Positions 18,114 to 27,650 are shown, numbered from the stretch's first letter. The stretch: DNA of 35,866 nucleotides from Comamonadaceae bacterium (GCA_027491035.1 JAIXWZ010000086.1:1-35866), one strand, 5' to 3'. Notes: a model not told the origin generated them from the sequence alone. Program-made: numbers and translations.

Positions 18114-18305
18114 ATGCCCACCTACCACATCGAAATGTTTGAAGGCCGCACGGCCGAGCAAAAAAAGAAACTGGTCGAGGAAATCACCCGCGTCACCGTC
18201 GAGGTGCTCGGCGGCTCGCCCGAGTCGGTGGACATCATCATCAGCGACATCAAACGCGACAACTGGGCCACCGGCGGCAAGCTGTGGTCTGAACCGCGCA
18301 GCTAA
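18114..18305 (+). CDS. 4-oxalocrotonate tautomerase family protein
   Basis: A 63-residue protein of the small tautomerase family. After removal of Met the chain starts with Pro (MPTYHIEMFEGRTAEQKKKLVEEIT), the catalytic base in this family. The beta-alpha-beta pattern and the later GGSPESVDIIISDIKRDNWATGGKLWSE fit the 4-OT fold. The length is typical of 4-OT subunits, which form hexamers. The substrate cannot be told from sequence. It lies 19 bp upstream of the glutamine amidotransferase gene and may be co-transcribed with it. No clear Shine-Dalgarno is seen; the start is set by the required Pro2. Confidence 0.88.
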   Translation: MPTYHIEMFEGRTAEQKKKLVEEITRVTVEVLGGSPESVDIIISDIKRDNWATGGKLWSEPRS

Positions 18306-18324
18306 CGGCGCGTTGCCCGCGGCC

Positions 18325-19095
18325 ATGTGCCAACTCCTGGCCCTCAATTGCAATTCCCCCACCCACGTGGGATTTAGCTTCACTGGCTTTGCCCAGCGGG
18401 GCGGGCGCACCGACGAGCACAAGGACGGCTGGGGCATCGCCTTCTTTGAAGGCGGCCACGACAAGGGGCTGCGACATTTTGTCGATGTCCAGCCCGCCTG
18501 CGAATCGCCCATGGCGCAGTTCGTGCGCCAGTACCCGATCCGCAGCCGCAACGTGATCGCCCATATCCGCAAGGCGACGCTGGGCGCTGTGGCGCTGGAG
18601 AACTGCCACCCCTTCGTGCGCGAGCTGTGGGGCCGCTACTGGGTCTTCGCCCACAATGGCACGCTGCTCGATTTCGCACCCAAACTGCATGCGCAATTTC
18701 AGCCCGTGGGCAGCACCGACAGCGAGTTGGCGTTTTGCTGGATCATGCAGGAGTTGGCCAAATCCCATGCCGGCATGCCGCAGATCGACGAGCTGACCCT
18801 GACCCTGCGCGAATTGGCGGCGCAGCTGGCCGAGCGCGGCACCTTCAACTTCCTGCTGGGCAATGGCCTGGCGCTGTGGGCCCATGCGTCCACCCAGCTG
18901 CACTACGTCGAGCGCAGCCACCCCTTCGCCCACGCGCAACTGCGCGACGAAGACCTGAGCATCGACTTTTCGCAGCACAACCATCCGGGCGACAAGATCG
19001 CCGTGGTGGTCACGGCGCCACTGACCACCAATGAGGACTGGCAGGCCTTTGCGCCGCACACACTGAAAGTGTTTGTGGACGGCCAGGCGATTTGA
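18325..19095 (+). CDS. class II glutamine amidotransferase (YafJ-like)
   Basis: A 256-residue N-terminal-nucleophile amidotransferase. Cys2 (MCQLLALNCNSPTHVGFSF) becomes the N-terminal nucleophile after Met removal. The HKDGWGIAFFEGG, VIAHIRKATLG and HPFVRELWGRYWVFAHNGTL motifs form the glutaminase pocket, and GSTDSELAFCWIM is the following conserved segment. The length and absence of a synthase domain match E. coli YafJ. It would release ammonia from glutamine; the acceptor is unknown. It follows the tautomerase gene by 19 bp and is convergent with gshB. Confidence 0.9.
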   Translation: MCQLLALNCNSPTHVGFSFTGFAQRGGRTDEHKDGWGIAFFEGGHDKGLRHFVDVQPACESPMAQFVRQYPIRSRNVIAHIRKATLGAVALENCHPFVRELWGRYWVFAHNGTLLDFAPKLHAQFQPVGSTDSELAFCWIMQELAKSHAGMPQIDELTLTLRELAAQLAERGTFNFLLGNGLALWAHASTQLHYVERSHPFAHAQLRDEDLSIDFSQHNHPGDKIAVVVTAPLTTNEDWQAFAPHTLKVFVDGQAI

Positions 19096-19101
19096 GCGGC
19101 G

Positions 19102-19127
19102 GCCCGCCTGGCAGATGCCCAGTGGGC
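19102..19127. terminator. possible bidirectional terminator stem-loop
   Basis: GCCCGCCTGG (19102-19111) and CCAGTGGGC (19119-19127) form an imperfect stem between the convergent amidotransferase and gshB genes. No T-run follows on either strand, so this is a weak call. Confidence 0.35.
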
Positions 19128-19131
19128 GCGC

Positions 19132-20088
19132 TCAGCCCAGAGCGCTCTCGAGTGCGTCGAGATACATCGAGGCCACATCGAAACCGGTCTGATCGGTGAT
19201 TTCCTGAAAGCAGGTCGGGCTGGTGACATTGATCTCGGTGACGCTCTCGCCAATCACATCCAAGCCCACGAGAAGCAAGCCGCGCGCGGCCAGCACCGGG
19301 CCTATGGCCTGTGCAATCTCCCGGTCGCGCGCCGTCAGGGCTTGCGCCACGCCCACGCCCCCAGCCGCCAAATTGCCACGCACCTCGCCGCCTTGTGGAA
19401 TCCGGGCCAGGCAAAAGGGAACGGGCTTGCCACCGATGACCAGCACCCGCTTGTCACCCTGGGCGATGGCGGGCAAAAAGCGCTGCACCATGACCGTTTG
19501 GGCGCCGTGCTGGTTGAGCGTCTCAATGATGGCGCCCAGATTCAAGCCCTCGTCTCGGACGCGAAAAATACCGGCTCCACCCATGCCATCGAGCGGCTTG
19601 AGAATGATGTCGCGGTGCTCGGCATGAAAGCGCCGAATATCAGCGCCATCGCGGGTGACCAGGGTTGGCGTGATGAACTGCGCAAACTCCATGATGGCCA
19701 GCTTTTCCGGATGGTCACGCAGCGCCCGCGGCCGATTGAAAACCCGCGCCCCCTCGCGCTCGGCCTGCTCGAGCAAATGGGTGGCATAGAAATACTCGCT
19801 GTCAAACGGCGGGTCCTTGCGCATGAGCACGGCGTCAAAGTCCTTGAGCGGCTGCGGCCGCTCATGGGGAGCCTGTTGCTGCGCTTCAAACCAGTTTTCC
19901 TGCTCGCCCGTGAGCACAATGTCGCGCACATAGCCGATCACGTTCTGGCCCGACTGCCAGGCCAGATCCTTGGGCTCGCAAACGCTGAGCCGATGGCCCC
20001 GCTTCTGAGCCTCGCGCATCATGGCAAAGGTGCTGTCCTTGTAGATCTTGAAGGACTCGATCGGGTCGGCAACAACGAGCAGGTGCAT
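19132..20088 (-). CDS. gshB: glutathione synthetase
   Basis: ATP-grasp ligase that joins gamma-glutamylcysteine and glycine to make glutathione. Its 318 residues match E. coli GshB (316). The N-terminal domain starts MHLLVVADPIESFKIYKDSTFAMM. The glycine-rich ATP-grasp loop is LKPLDGMGGAGIFRV, and the C-terminal metal/ATP region is GLDVIGESVTEINVTSPTCFQEI. It is the last gene of gshA-kup-gshB and starts 8 bp after kup. The ATG at 20088 is chosen; a TTG at 20100 would overlap kup and adds only four residues. Confidence 0.95.
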   Translation of the reverse strand: MHLLVVADPIESFKIYKDSTFAMMREAQKRGHRLSVCEPKDLAWQSGQNVIGYVRDIVLTGEQENWFEAQQQAPHERPQPLKDFDAVLMRKDPPFDSEYFYATHLLEQAEREGARVFNRPRALRDHPEKLAIMEFAQFITPTLVTRDGADIRRFHAEHRDIILKPLDGMGGAGIFRVRDEGLNLGAIIETLNQHGAQTVMVQRFLPAIAQGDKRVLVIGGKPVPFCLARIPQGGEVRGNLAAGGVGVAQALTARDREIAQAIGPVLAARGLLLVGLDVIGESVTEINVTSPTCFQEITDQTGFDVASMYLDALESALG

Positions 20089-20096
20089 GGCAGTTT

Positions 20097-21968
20097 TCAA
20101 ATCTCGATTTTCGAGCCGAGCTCAACCACCGCATTATTGGGCAGCTTGAGAAAGTCGGCTGCGCCGCTGGCGTTGCGATGCATCTGGGCAAAAAGCTTCT
20201 CGCGCCAGGGGGACATGCCGCCGCCTATGGTGGGGATGACCGTGTCTCGCGACAAAAAGTAACTGGTGCTCATCTCTTCGATATGGCAGCCGTGGGCCGC
20301 CAGCGCCTGCAAGGCTTTAGGAACATCCGGGTCGTCCTTGAAGCCGTAGTGAATCATCACCTGCCAGCATTGATGGCCGAGCGACTCAATCTCGATGCGC
20401 TGCTCCAGCGCAACCCAGGGCACCTCGTGGTTGATGACCGTGACAAACAGGTTCTGCGCATGCAGCACCTTGTTGTGCTTGAGGTTGTGCAGCATGGCAT
20501 TGGGCACCGCGCCTTTTTCGGCGGTCAGGAAAACGGCCGTGCCTTCGACCCGCGCCGGCGGCATGACGAAAACAGCCTCCAAAAAGGTCGGCAGCTGCAA
20601 TAGATCGGCCCGCAGCTTGTCGTTGAGCAGTTGGCGGCCGTCCTTCCAGGTCAGCATCAAGGTGAACACCACGGCGCCAATGAGCAGGGGAAACCAGCCG
20701 CCATCAAAGAGCTTCATGAGGTTCGAAGCGAAGAAAGCCAGGTCCACCACAAAGAAAATCCCGGTGGCCGCAAGGCACAGCGCCAGCGGGTAGTTCCAGC
20801 GAAATCGAATGACGAAAAACGTCAGGATCGTGGTGATCAGCATGTCCAGAGTCACCGCAATGCCATAGGCGGCCGCCAGGTTGCTCGACGAGCGAAACAG
20901 GACCACGGCCAGCACGATGGTGGCAAACAAGCCCCAGTTGACCATGGGAATGTAGATCTGACCGGTGTCGCGCTCGCTCGTGTGCAAGATGCTCAGGCGC
21001 GGCAGATAGCCCAGCTGGATCACCTGCTTGGTCACACTGAAGGCGCCGGTGATCAGCGCTTGCGAGGCAATGACCGAGGCCGCCGTGGCCAGCAGCACCA
21101 AGGGGATCAGGGCCCATTCAGGCGCCATCAGATAAAACGGGTTTTTCACCGCTTGCGGCTCGCGCAGCAGCAAGGCGCCCTGGCCAAAATAGTTCAGGGT
21201 CAGCGCCGGCATGACGACGGCAAACCACGCCAGCCGAATCGGCTTCTTGCCGAAATGCCCGAGGTCCGCATACAGCGCCTCGGCGCCCGTGACGCACAGC
21301 ACCACCGCCCCCAAGATGATGAAGGTGGTGCCCGGGTTGTGCCAGATAAAGCCCAGCGCATGGTGCGGGCTCACCGCCCAGAGGATGCCCGGATAAGCGG
21401 CGATCTGATGGATCCCCAGCAGAGCCAGGGCCAAGAACCACAGCAGCGTCACAGGGCCAAAGAACTTGCCGATGCCAGCCGTGCCGCGCTTTTGCACCCA
21501 AAACAGGACCAGCAAGATGAGCAGCGTCACAGGGATGACGGCGCGCTTGAAGGCCGGATCGATCACCTCCAGTCCCTCCACCGCCGACAGCACCGAGATA
21601 GCCGGCGTGATCACCCCGTCGCCATAAAAGATTGCGGTGCCGAATATGCCCACCAGCAACAGGGTCGCACGCAGTCGAGGCTTGTCCTTGACGGCCTGCG
21701 AGGCGAGCGCCAGCATGGCCACCAGTCCGCCCTCGCCGTGGTTGTCGGCCCGCAGCACCAGCAGCACATACTTGAGCGAGACAATGGTTGTCAGGGTCCA
21801 AAAGAACAGCGACAAGATGCCGTAGACATTGGCCGCGGTGAAGGCCACATGGCCCGAGCCAAACACCTCTTTAACGGCATACAGCACGCTGGTGCCGATA
21901 TCGCCGTAGACGACACCGATGGCGCCCAGGGTCAGGGCCGCAAGTGAGGAGGAGGAGGATTTGGACAA
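20097..21968 (-). CDS. kup: low-affinity potassium transporter Kup
   Basis: KUP-family proton-coupled potassium uptake protein of the inner membrane. The N-terminus [28 protein letters not shown] contains the family motif [13 protein letters not shown] with one change (P to V). About 12 hydrophobic segments follow to about residue 440, then a cytoplasmic C-terminal domain. No ATG is available near the family start. A TTG at 21968 (followed by [11 protein letters not shown]) gives 623 residues, close to E. coli Kup (622); another TTG at 22022 would add 18 unusual residues. It lies between gshA and gshB on the same strand. The 154-bp gap to gshA holds small inverted repeats and could contain a promoter. 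Confidence 0.93.
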   Translation of the reverse strand: MSKSSSSSLAALTLGAIGVVYGDIGTSVLYAVKEVFGSGHVAFTAANVYGILSLFFWTLTTIVSLKYVLLVLRADNHGEGGLVAMLALASQAVKDKPRLRATLLLVGIFGTAIFYGDGVITPAISVLSAVEGLEVIDPAFKRAVIPVTLLILLVLFWVQKRGTAGIGKFFGPVTLLWFLALALLGIHQIAAYPGILWAVSPHHALGFIWHNPGTTFIILGAVVLCVTGAEALYADLGHFGKKPIRLAWFAVVMPALTLNYFGQGALLLREPQAVKNPFYLMAPEWALIPLVLLATAASVIASQALITGAFSVTKQVIQLGYLPRLSILHTSERDTGQIYIPMVNWGLFATIVLAVVLFRSSSNLAAAYGIAVTLDMLITTILTFFVIRFRWNYPLALCLAATGIFFVVDLAFFASNLMKLFDGGWFPLLIGAVVFTLMLTWKDGRQLLNDKLRADLLQLPTFLEAVFVMPPARVEGTAVFLTAEKGAVPNAMLHNLKHNKVLHAQNLFVTVINHEVPWVALEQRIEIESLGHQCWQVMIHYGFKDDPDVPKALQALAAHGCHIEEMSTSYFLSRDTVIPTIGGGMSPWREKLFAQMHRNASGAADFLKLPNNAVVELGSKIEI

Positions 21969-22122
21969 GGGCCCGGACGCGCACAGCCCCGTGCAATGGC
22001 AAGGCCGGCGCGCGAGAAACAAGGAATGCGTATTGTGGATCAGCGCCCGCCCGCGGCAAGTCCGGGGGCCGGCGGCGGCCTGATTTCCTTACCCTTGTTG
22101 CGGCGCAGCAACTGACTGCAGC

Positions 22123-23418
22123 TCAGTCGTAGACCTCGGCCAGCGGATCGGTGCTCTCGAGCTCGTAGCTTGCAGCCAGCATGGCCAGACGCCCGATCAC
22201 GCCGTACATGTAAAAGCGGTTGGGGCTGCTCGAGCCTGGCTTCTCGCCGCGCTGCGGCAGACGCCCGCTGTCGGCAAACGCCAGGGGCACAAAACTGGCG
22301 CCAGGGGCGTTGAGGTTCTCGTCGATGCCGCGCTCGGCATGGATGCGGTAAAAGCCCCCCACCACATACCGATCCATCATATAGACCACGGGCTCGGCCA
22401 CGGCTTCGTTGACCCGCTCGTTGGTCAACACCCCCTCCTGGATGATGAGCTCGGCAGGCGCCTGAGCCTCGCGCGCGCCCGCCGTCCGCCCACGGGCGCG
22501 CAGATGGGCTTCCTCGAGATCCTTGACATCGCGCACGGTCATGATGCCCAGGCCCTGATGGCCATGGTCGGCCTTGACGACCACAAAGGGCTTCTCGTTG
22601 ATGCCGTATTCCTTGTACTTGCGCCGCGTCTTGGTCAACATCGCATCGACCTGGGCCTGCAGCGCCTGCATGCCCAGGCCTTGCTCAAAATCAACCCCTT
22701 CGCAGGTGGCGTGCATCGGGTTGATCAGCCAGGGGTCGATGCCCAGCAGCTTGGCAAAGCGTTTGCAGACCTCCTCATACGCCTGAAAGTGGCGGGACTT
22801 GCGACGCACCGACCCGCTCGCATGCAGGGGAGGCAGCAGGTGCTGCTCGTGCAAGTCCTCCAAAATACCCGGCACGCCCGCCGACAGCTCGTTGTTGAGC
22901 AAGATGGTGCAGGGGTCGAAGTCTTTCAGGCCCAAGCGCCGCTCGGTTCGAATGAGCGGCTCAATCGTGATGCTCTCGCCAGTGGGCAGGTCGTAGGTGG
23001 TCGGCTCCTTGAGCTCCGGATCGAGCGAGCCAAAACGCACATTGAGCCCGGTCTGGTGAAAGATCCGCTTGAGCTGCACCACGTTGCTCAGGTAGAAGGT
23101 GTTGCGGGTGTGGTTCTCGGGCACCACCAGCAAATTGCGCGCCTCGGGACAAATTTTTTCGATGGCCGCCATCGCCGCCTGCACCGCCAGCGGCAGCATC
23201 TCGGGCGTCAAATTGTTCCAGCCACCGGGGAAAAGGTTGGTGTCGACCGGTGCGAGCTTGAAACCGGCATTGCGGATATCGACCGAGCAGTAAAACGGCG
23301 GGGTGTGCTCCATCCACTCGAGCCGAAACCAGCGCTCGATGGCGGGGGTGGAGTCGAGCACGCGCTGCTCGAGCTCGTTGATGGGGCCGTTGAGGGCCGT
23401 GATCAGGTGAGGAACCAT
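22123..23418 (-). CDS. gshA: glutamate-cysteine ligase, proteobacterial type
   Basis: First enzyme of glutathione synthesis, ligating glutamate and cysteine. The 431-residue sequence belongs to the family found in many beta- and some gammaproteobacteria, distinct from E. coli GshA: MVPHLITALNGPINELEQ, FKLAPVDTNLFPGGWNNLTPEM, VPENHTRNTFYLSNV, RRKYKEYGINEKPFVVVKAD and VVYMMDRYVVGGFYR. A loop near residues 282-291 reads KADHGHQGLG, where I recall relatives having KADNGTYGMG; this is unusual in a probable ATP-binding loop. The gene is followed by kup and gshB and lies 56 bp after proA, all on the minus strand. Confidence 0.93.
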   Translation of the reverse strand: MVPHLITALNGPINELEQRVLDSTPAIERWFRLEWMEHTPPFYCSVDIRNAGFKLAPVDTNLFPGGWNNLTPEMLPLAVQAAMAAIEKICPEARNLLVVPENHTRNTFYLSNVVQLKRIFHQTGLNVRFGSLDPELKEPTTYDLPTGESITIEPLIRTERRLGLKDFDPCTILLNNELSAGVPGILEDLHEQHLLPPLHASGSVRRKSRHFQAYEEVCKRFAKLLGIDPWLINPMHATCEGVDFEQGLGMQALQAQVDAMLTKTRRKYKEYGINEKPFVVVKADHGHQGLGIMTVRDVKDLEEAHLRARGRTAGAREAQAPAELIIQEGVLTNERVNEAVAEPVVYMMDRYVVGGFYRIHAERGIDENLNAPGASFVPLAFADSGRLPQRGEKPGSSSPNRFYMYGVIGRLAMLAASYELESTDPLAEVYD

Positions 23419-23474
23419 GGGTAGACTTTCGCAGTTAAGGCAGGCCGCAGTGGCGGGCAGTGCGGGTCCACGCC

Positions 23475-24806
23475 TCAGGCGCGAACCTGGCCATCGCCGA
23501 GCACCACATACTTCAGGCTGGTCAGGCCCTCGATACCGACCGGTCCGCGGGCATGGAACTTGTCGGTCGAAATGCCGATCTCGGCGCCCAGCCCGTATTC
23601 AAAGCCATCGGCAAACCGGGTGCTGGCATTGACCATGACGCTGGCCGAATCGACCTCACGCAAAAAACGCTGGGCATGCAGGTGGTCGCGCGTCACGATG
23701 GCGTCGGTGTGATGGCTGCCATAGGTATTGATGTGAGCAATCGCTTCTTCTAGACCGCCCACCACCTTGACGCTGATGACGGGCGCCAGGTACTCCTCGT
23801 ACCAGTCCTGCTCGGTCGCGGGCTGCAGCAGCGCCGAATCCGAACCGGCGCCCGTGGCGCCCCCGAGCGCCTGTTGCAAAAGGGCCAGGGCCTCAGGGTC
23901 GCAGCGCATCTGCACCGCCTTGGCCGCGTAAATGGCACCGATGCGAGGCAAAAAGCGCGGGGCCACGCCACGCGCCACCAGCAAGCTCTCGGCCGCATTG
24001 CAGGGGCTGAACTTGTTCGTCTTGGCGTTGTCGGCGACGGTGACGGCCATCTCCAGGTCGCACGGATCGTCCACATACACATGGCAGTTGCCATCGAGGT
24101 GCTTGATCACGGGCACACGCGCCTCTCGGCTGATGCGCTCGATCAGCCCCTTGCCGCCGCGCGGGATGATGACGTCAACAAACTCGGGCATCGCAATGAG
24201 CAGGCCCACCGCCTGGCGGTCGGTCGTGGGCACCAGTTGCACCGCCTGGGCCGGCAAACCGGCGCCGGCCAGTGCGCGCTGAACCAACTCAGCCAAGGCC
24301 GTGTTGGACTCCAGCGCCTCCGAGCCCCCGCGCAAAATGCAGGCGTTGCCACTCTTGATGGCCAGCGAGGCCGCCTCGATGGTGACGTTGGGCCGGCTTT
24401 CGTAGATCATGCCAAACACGCCGATGGGCACGCGCATCTGTCCGACGCGTATGCCGCTGGGCTGCTGGCGCATGCCGATGATCTCGCCGATGACATCGGC
24501 CATGCCGGCCAGCTGCTCGCAGCCCAAAGCCACCGTCTCGAGCGTCTTGGCGTCGAGCTTGAGGCGATCGAGCATGGGGCCACTGAGGCCGCCTGCGCGC
24601 GCGCGCTCGAGATCGCGCGCATTGGCTGCGCCCAGCGGCCCAGCATGGGCGCGCAGCATCCCGGCCAGATCGCGCAAGACCTCGCTTTTTTGGGCCGCGG
24701 TGGCCCGGGCCATGGCCGCCGACGCGGCTTTGGCCTGCGCACCGAGCCGGCCCATCAGGGCGGGCAGCGCATCGGCGACCTGGGCAGCCGTATCTGGAGC
24801 GTTCAT
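23475..24806 (-). CDS. proA: glutamate-5-semialdehyde dehydrogenase (gamma-glutamyl phosphate reductase)
   Basis: NADPH-dependent reduction of gamma-glutamyl phosphate in proline synthesis. The aldehyde-dehydrogenase fold is complete in 443 residues. It includes [48 protein letters not shown], the catalytic cysteine near residue 269 in [16 protein letters not shown], and a C-terminal [27 protein letters not shown]. There is no fused ProB kinase, and proB is not in this window. It sits between yggS and gshA, both on the same strand. No strong Shine-Dalgarno is seen before the ATG. Confidence 0.95.
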   Translation of the reverse strand: MNAPDTAAQVADALPALMGRLGAQAKAASAAMARATAAQKSEVLRDLAGMLRAHAGPLGAANARDLERARAGGLSGPMLDRLKLDAKTLETVALGCEQLAGMADVIGEIIGMRQQPSGIRVGQMRVPIGVFGMIYESRPNVTIEAASLAIKSGNACILRGGSEALESNTALAELVQRALAGAGLPAQAVQLVPTTDRQAVGLLIAMPEFVDVIIPRGGKGLIERISREARVPVIKHLDGNCHVYVDDPCDLEMAVTVADNAKTNKFSPCNAAESLLVARGVAPRFLPRIGAIYAAKAVQMRCDPEALALLQQALGGATGAGSDSALLQPATEQDWYEEYLAPVISVKVVGGLEEAIAHINTYGSHHTDAIVTRDHLHAQRFLREVDSASVMVNASTRFADGFEYGLGAEIGISTDKFHARGPVGIEGLTSLKYVVLGDGQVRA

Positions 24807-24888
24807 CTGAGTGATTTTCGCACGGCGGCGCCACCGGGGTGGGCGGGCCCAGGGGCGGCATCAGAAAGCCGCATCACCAGCTGCACCC

Positions 24889-25608
24889 CTAAGCGGCGGC
24901 CGAGCGGCTGCCAAAAATCGCGGTGCCAACGCGCACACAGGTACTGCCGGCCGCAATGGCGACCTCCAGGTCGGCGCTCATGCCCATGGACAGGGTATCG
25001 AGGGGCTGCTGCAGCTGCCCGTTGAGGGCCTGCCAGAGCCCACGGGCGCGCTCGTGCACCCGCAAAGCCGCCGCCTGATCGGGCGCCGGTTCGGGAATCG
25101 TCATCAGTCCACGCAGCGACAAGCCCGGCAAACCCTGCACCGCCTGTGCCAGCGCCAACACGTCCTGCGGCGCCACACCGGCCTTGTTCATGCCGCCGTC
25201 AATATTGACCTGCAGACACACCTGTAGCGGCGCCAGATGCGCCGGCCGCTGCTCAGACAAGCGCTGGGCAATCTTGAGCCGATCGACGCTGTGCACCCAG
25301 TCAAAGTGTTCGGCCACGGCCCGTGTCTTGTTGCTCTGCAGCGCGCCGATGAAATGCCAGCGCAAGGGCGACGCCCGATCCTGCGTGCGCGCCCAGGCCG
25401 CCAACGCAGCGATCTTGTCCACGCCCTCTTGCACATAGTTCTCGCCGAAGTCGCACTGCCCGGCCTGCACCGCCTCGATGACCGCCTGCGGCCCGAAGGT
25501 TTTGGAGACGGCCAGCAATGTCACACAGCGCGGCTCTCGGCCCGCATCTGTACACGCTTTGTCAACGCGCTTGCGCACCTGTTCCAACTGGGTTGAGATC
25601 GAGGCCAT
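24889..25608 (-). CDS. yggS: YggS/PROSC family pyridoxal-phosphate homeostasis protein
   Basis: A 239-residue PLP-binding protein thought to buffer free pyridoxal phosphate. The PLP lysine is K36 in LLAVSKTF, the same number as in E. coli YggS. FGENYVQEGVDKI, WHFIGALQSNKTR, VNIDGGMNKAG, GLMTIPEP and LSMGMSADLEVAIAAGSTCVRVGTAIFG complete the family pattern. The ATG at 25608 is only 38 bp from the divergent pilT start, an arrangement common in proteobacteria. The intergenic space is too short for two separate promoters, so they must overlap or extend into the genes. An in-frame TTG at 25614 is a minor alternative. Confidence 0.94.
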   Translation of the reverse strand: MASISTQLEQVRKRVDKACTDAGREPRCVTLLAVSKTFGPQAVIEAVQAGQCDFGENYVQEGVDKIAALAAWARTQDRASPLRWHFIGALQSNKTRAVAEHFDWVHSVDRLKIAQRLSEQRPAHLAPLQVCLQVNIDGGMNKAGVAPQDVLALAQAVQGLPGLSLRGLMTIPEPAPDQAAALRVHERARGLWQALNGQLQQPLDTLSMGMSADLEVAIAAGSTCVRVGTAIFGSRSAAA

Positions 25609-25646
25609 GGACAAACTGTAACCGCGAAAGGCCCGAGGAATCCGCC

Positions 25647-26687
25647 ATGACGCTGACCGAGCTGCTCAGTCTTGCCATCGCCCAAGACGCCTCCGATCTG
25701 CATCTGTCCAGCGGGACGGCGCCCGTGCTGCGGGTGCAGGGACAGCTGCGCCGGCTGGAGCTGCCGGCACTGAGCGCCGAGCAGGTGCAGGCCATGGCCC
25801 AAACGGCGATGACGGCGGCGCAGTACCAGGCCTGGGGTGCGCTGCGCGACATTGACGGCGCCGTGGAGCAGCCGGGGCTGGGGCGCTTCAGGTTCAACGC
25901 CTACACGCATCATCAGGGTCCGGCGCTGGCGCTGCGGCACATTGCCTCGCGCATTGGGTCGCTGCAAGAGCTCAGGGTTCCGGCTGCGCTGGCCGATCTG
26001 GTGCTCAGGCCGCAAGGCCTGCTGCTGGTCACCGGACCGACCGGCTCAGGCAAATCGAGCACGCTGGCGGCCCTGCTGCAGCACCGAATGGCGCAGCAGC
26101 CGTGTCACCTGATCACGATTGAAGACCCGATCGAGTTCGTGCATCGCACCGAGCTCGGGCTGGTGCACCAGCGCGAGCTGGGCACGCATGCTGCGAGCTT
26201 CGATCAGGCGCTGCGGGCGGCGCTGCGCGAGGACCCCGATGTGATCATGGTCGGCGAGTTGCGCGACCGGCCCACCATCGAGCTGGCCATCACGGCAGCA
26301 GAGACCGGCCACCTGGTGCTGGCCACCGTGCACACCAACGGGGCAGCGCAGACCATCGACCGGCTCATTGATGGGTTTGCTGCAGCCGACAAGGAGATGG
26401 TGCGCACCATGCTGTCCGAATCGCTGCTGGCCGTGGTCTCGCAAGTGCTCTGCCCGGGCCGCGCCGGCGGCCGCGTGGCGGTGCACGAGGTTCTGGTGGC
26501 CACCGCTGCGGTGCGCAACCTGGTGCGCGAGAACAAGCTGGCTCAGCTCCACTCGGTCATGCAAACCGGCTCGAGCCTGGGCATGCAGACGCTCGATCAG
26601 GCGCTGGCTGAAAGCGTACGGCGGCAGTTGGTGATTGCCCAGCAGGCACGGCGCCTGGCACGAAACCCGGACAATATTGCGCTTTGA
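25647..26687 (+). CDS. pilT: type IV pilus retraction ATPase PilT
   Basis: A 346-residue hexameric ATPase that powers retraction of type IV pili (twitching motility, DNA uptake) at the inner membrane. The N-terminal PAS-like domain has ASDLHLSSGTAPVLRVQGQL. Walker A GPTGSGKS is at 130-137, the Asp box reads TIEDPIEFVH, Walker B lies in REDPDVIMVGELRD, and the His box is TGHLVLATVHTNGA. The C-terminal AVRNLVRENK matches the AIRNLIRE retraction motif of PilT, separating it from PilU. GAGGAA precedes the ATG. The next gene is not pilU but a dehydrogenase. Confidence 0.94.
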   Translation: MTLTELLSLAIAQDASDLHLSSGTAPVLRVQGQLRRLELPALSAEQVQAMAQTAMTAAQYQAWGALRDIDGAVEQPGLGRFRFNAYTHHQGPALALRHIASRIGSLQELRVPAALADLVLRPQGLLLVTGPTGSGKSSTLAALLQHRMAQQPCHLITIEDPIEFVHRTELGLVHQRELGTHAASFDQALRAALREDPDVIMVGELRDRPTIELAITAAETGHLVLATVHTNGAAQTIDRLIDGFAAADKEMVRTMLSESLLAVVSQVLCPGRAGGRVAVHEVLVATAAVRNLVRENKLAQLHSVMQTGSSLGMQTLDQALAESVRRQLVIAQQARRLARNPDNIAL

Positions 26688-26741
26688 GCCATCCCGGGCG
26701 CCGTGCCCGGCCACCCTGACCTGACCCCGCCGAGGACCTGC

Positions 26742-27650
26742 ATGAACCCCGCATCGATCAACCCCCGCCCCTACGAGCCCAGCACCCCGCGGCGCCTGGC
26801 CTTCCTTGGTCTGGGCGTCATGGGCTATCCCATGGCCGGCCACCTGGCACGCGCCGGTCACTCGGTCACCGTCTACAACCGCAGCGCAGCCAAGGCGCAA
26901 AGCTGGGTGCAGGAATTTGGCGGCCGCAGCGCGGCCACACCGCGCCTGGCCGCGCAGGACGCCGACATGGTGCTGTGCTGCGTCGGCAACGACGACGACT
27001 TGCGCTCGGTGGTGCTGGGCGCCGACGGCGCCCTGGCCGGCATGAAGGCCGGCGCCTGCCTGGTCGACCACACCACCGCATCGGCCCAGGTGGCGCGCGA
27101 GCTGTATGCAGCGGCGCAACAAGCGGGCCTGCATTTCATCGATGCCCCCGTCTCGGGCGGACAAGCCGGTGCGCAAAACGGCCTGCTGACCGTCATGTGC
27201 GGCGGCGACGCATCGGCCTTCGAAAGCGTCAAACCCATCGGCATGTCCTTTGCCAAGGCTTTCACCCTGATGGGTCCGTCGGGCGCGGGTCAGCTGACCA
27301 AGATGGTCAACCAGATCTGCATTGCCGGCCTGGTGCAAGGCCTGAGCGAGGCCATCGCCTTCGGTCAGGCGGCGCAACTGGACCTGGACAAGGTGCTCGA
27401 GGTGATCGGCAAGGGCGCGGCCCAAAGCTGGCAGATGGACAACCGCGGCAAAACCATGGCTCGCGACGAATTCAACTTTGGCTTTGCCGTCGATTGGATG
27501 CGCAAAGACCTCGGGCTGGTGATGGACGAGGCCAAGCGCAACGGTGCGCGTTTGCCCGTGACCGCACTCGTCGACCAGTTCTATGCCGACGTGCAGGCCC
27601 TGGGCGGACAGCGCTGGGACACCTCCAGCCTGATCAAACGGCTGCGCTGA
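26742..27650 (+). CDS. NAD(P)-dependent beta-hydroxyacid dehydrogenase (3-hydroxyisobutyrate dehydrogenase-like)
   Basis: A 302-residue member of the 6-phosphogluconate/3-hydroxyisobutyrate dehydrogenase family. The Rossmann fingerprint is LGLGVMGYPMAGHLARAGHSVTVYNR (GxGxxG at residues 23-28). The substrate loop is DAPVSGGQAGAQNGLLTVMCGG, and the catalytic lysine lies in GSGAGQLTKMVNQICIAG (as MGPSGAGQLTKMVNQ). The C-terminal helical half ends DTSSLIKRLR. NRS after the second beta strand suggests NADPH preference, as in related glyoxylate/succinic-semialdehyde reductases; this is only a hint. CGAGGA precedes the ATG, 54 bp after pilT. An in-frame GTG at 26703 is less likely. Confidence 0.9.
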   Translation: MNPASINPRPYEPSTPRRLAFLGLGVMGYPMAGHLARAGHSVTVYNRSAAKAQSWVQEFGGRSAATPRLAAQDADMVLCCVGNDDDLRSVVLGADGALAGMKAGACLVDHTTASAQVARELYAAAQQAGLHFIDAPVSGGQAGAQNGLLTVMCGGDASAFESVKPIGMSFAKAFTLMGPSGAGQLTKMVNQICIAGLVQGLSEAIAFGQAAQLDLDKVLEVIGKGAAQSWQMDNRGKTMARDEFNFGFAVDWMRKDLGLVMDEAKRNGARLPVTALVDQFYADVQALGGQRWDTSSLIKRLR

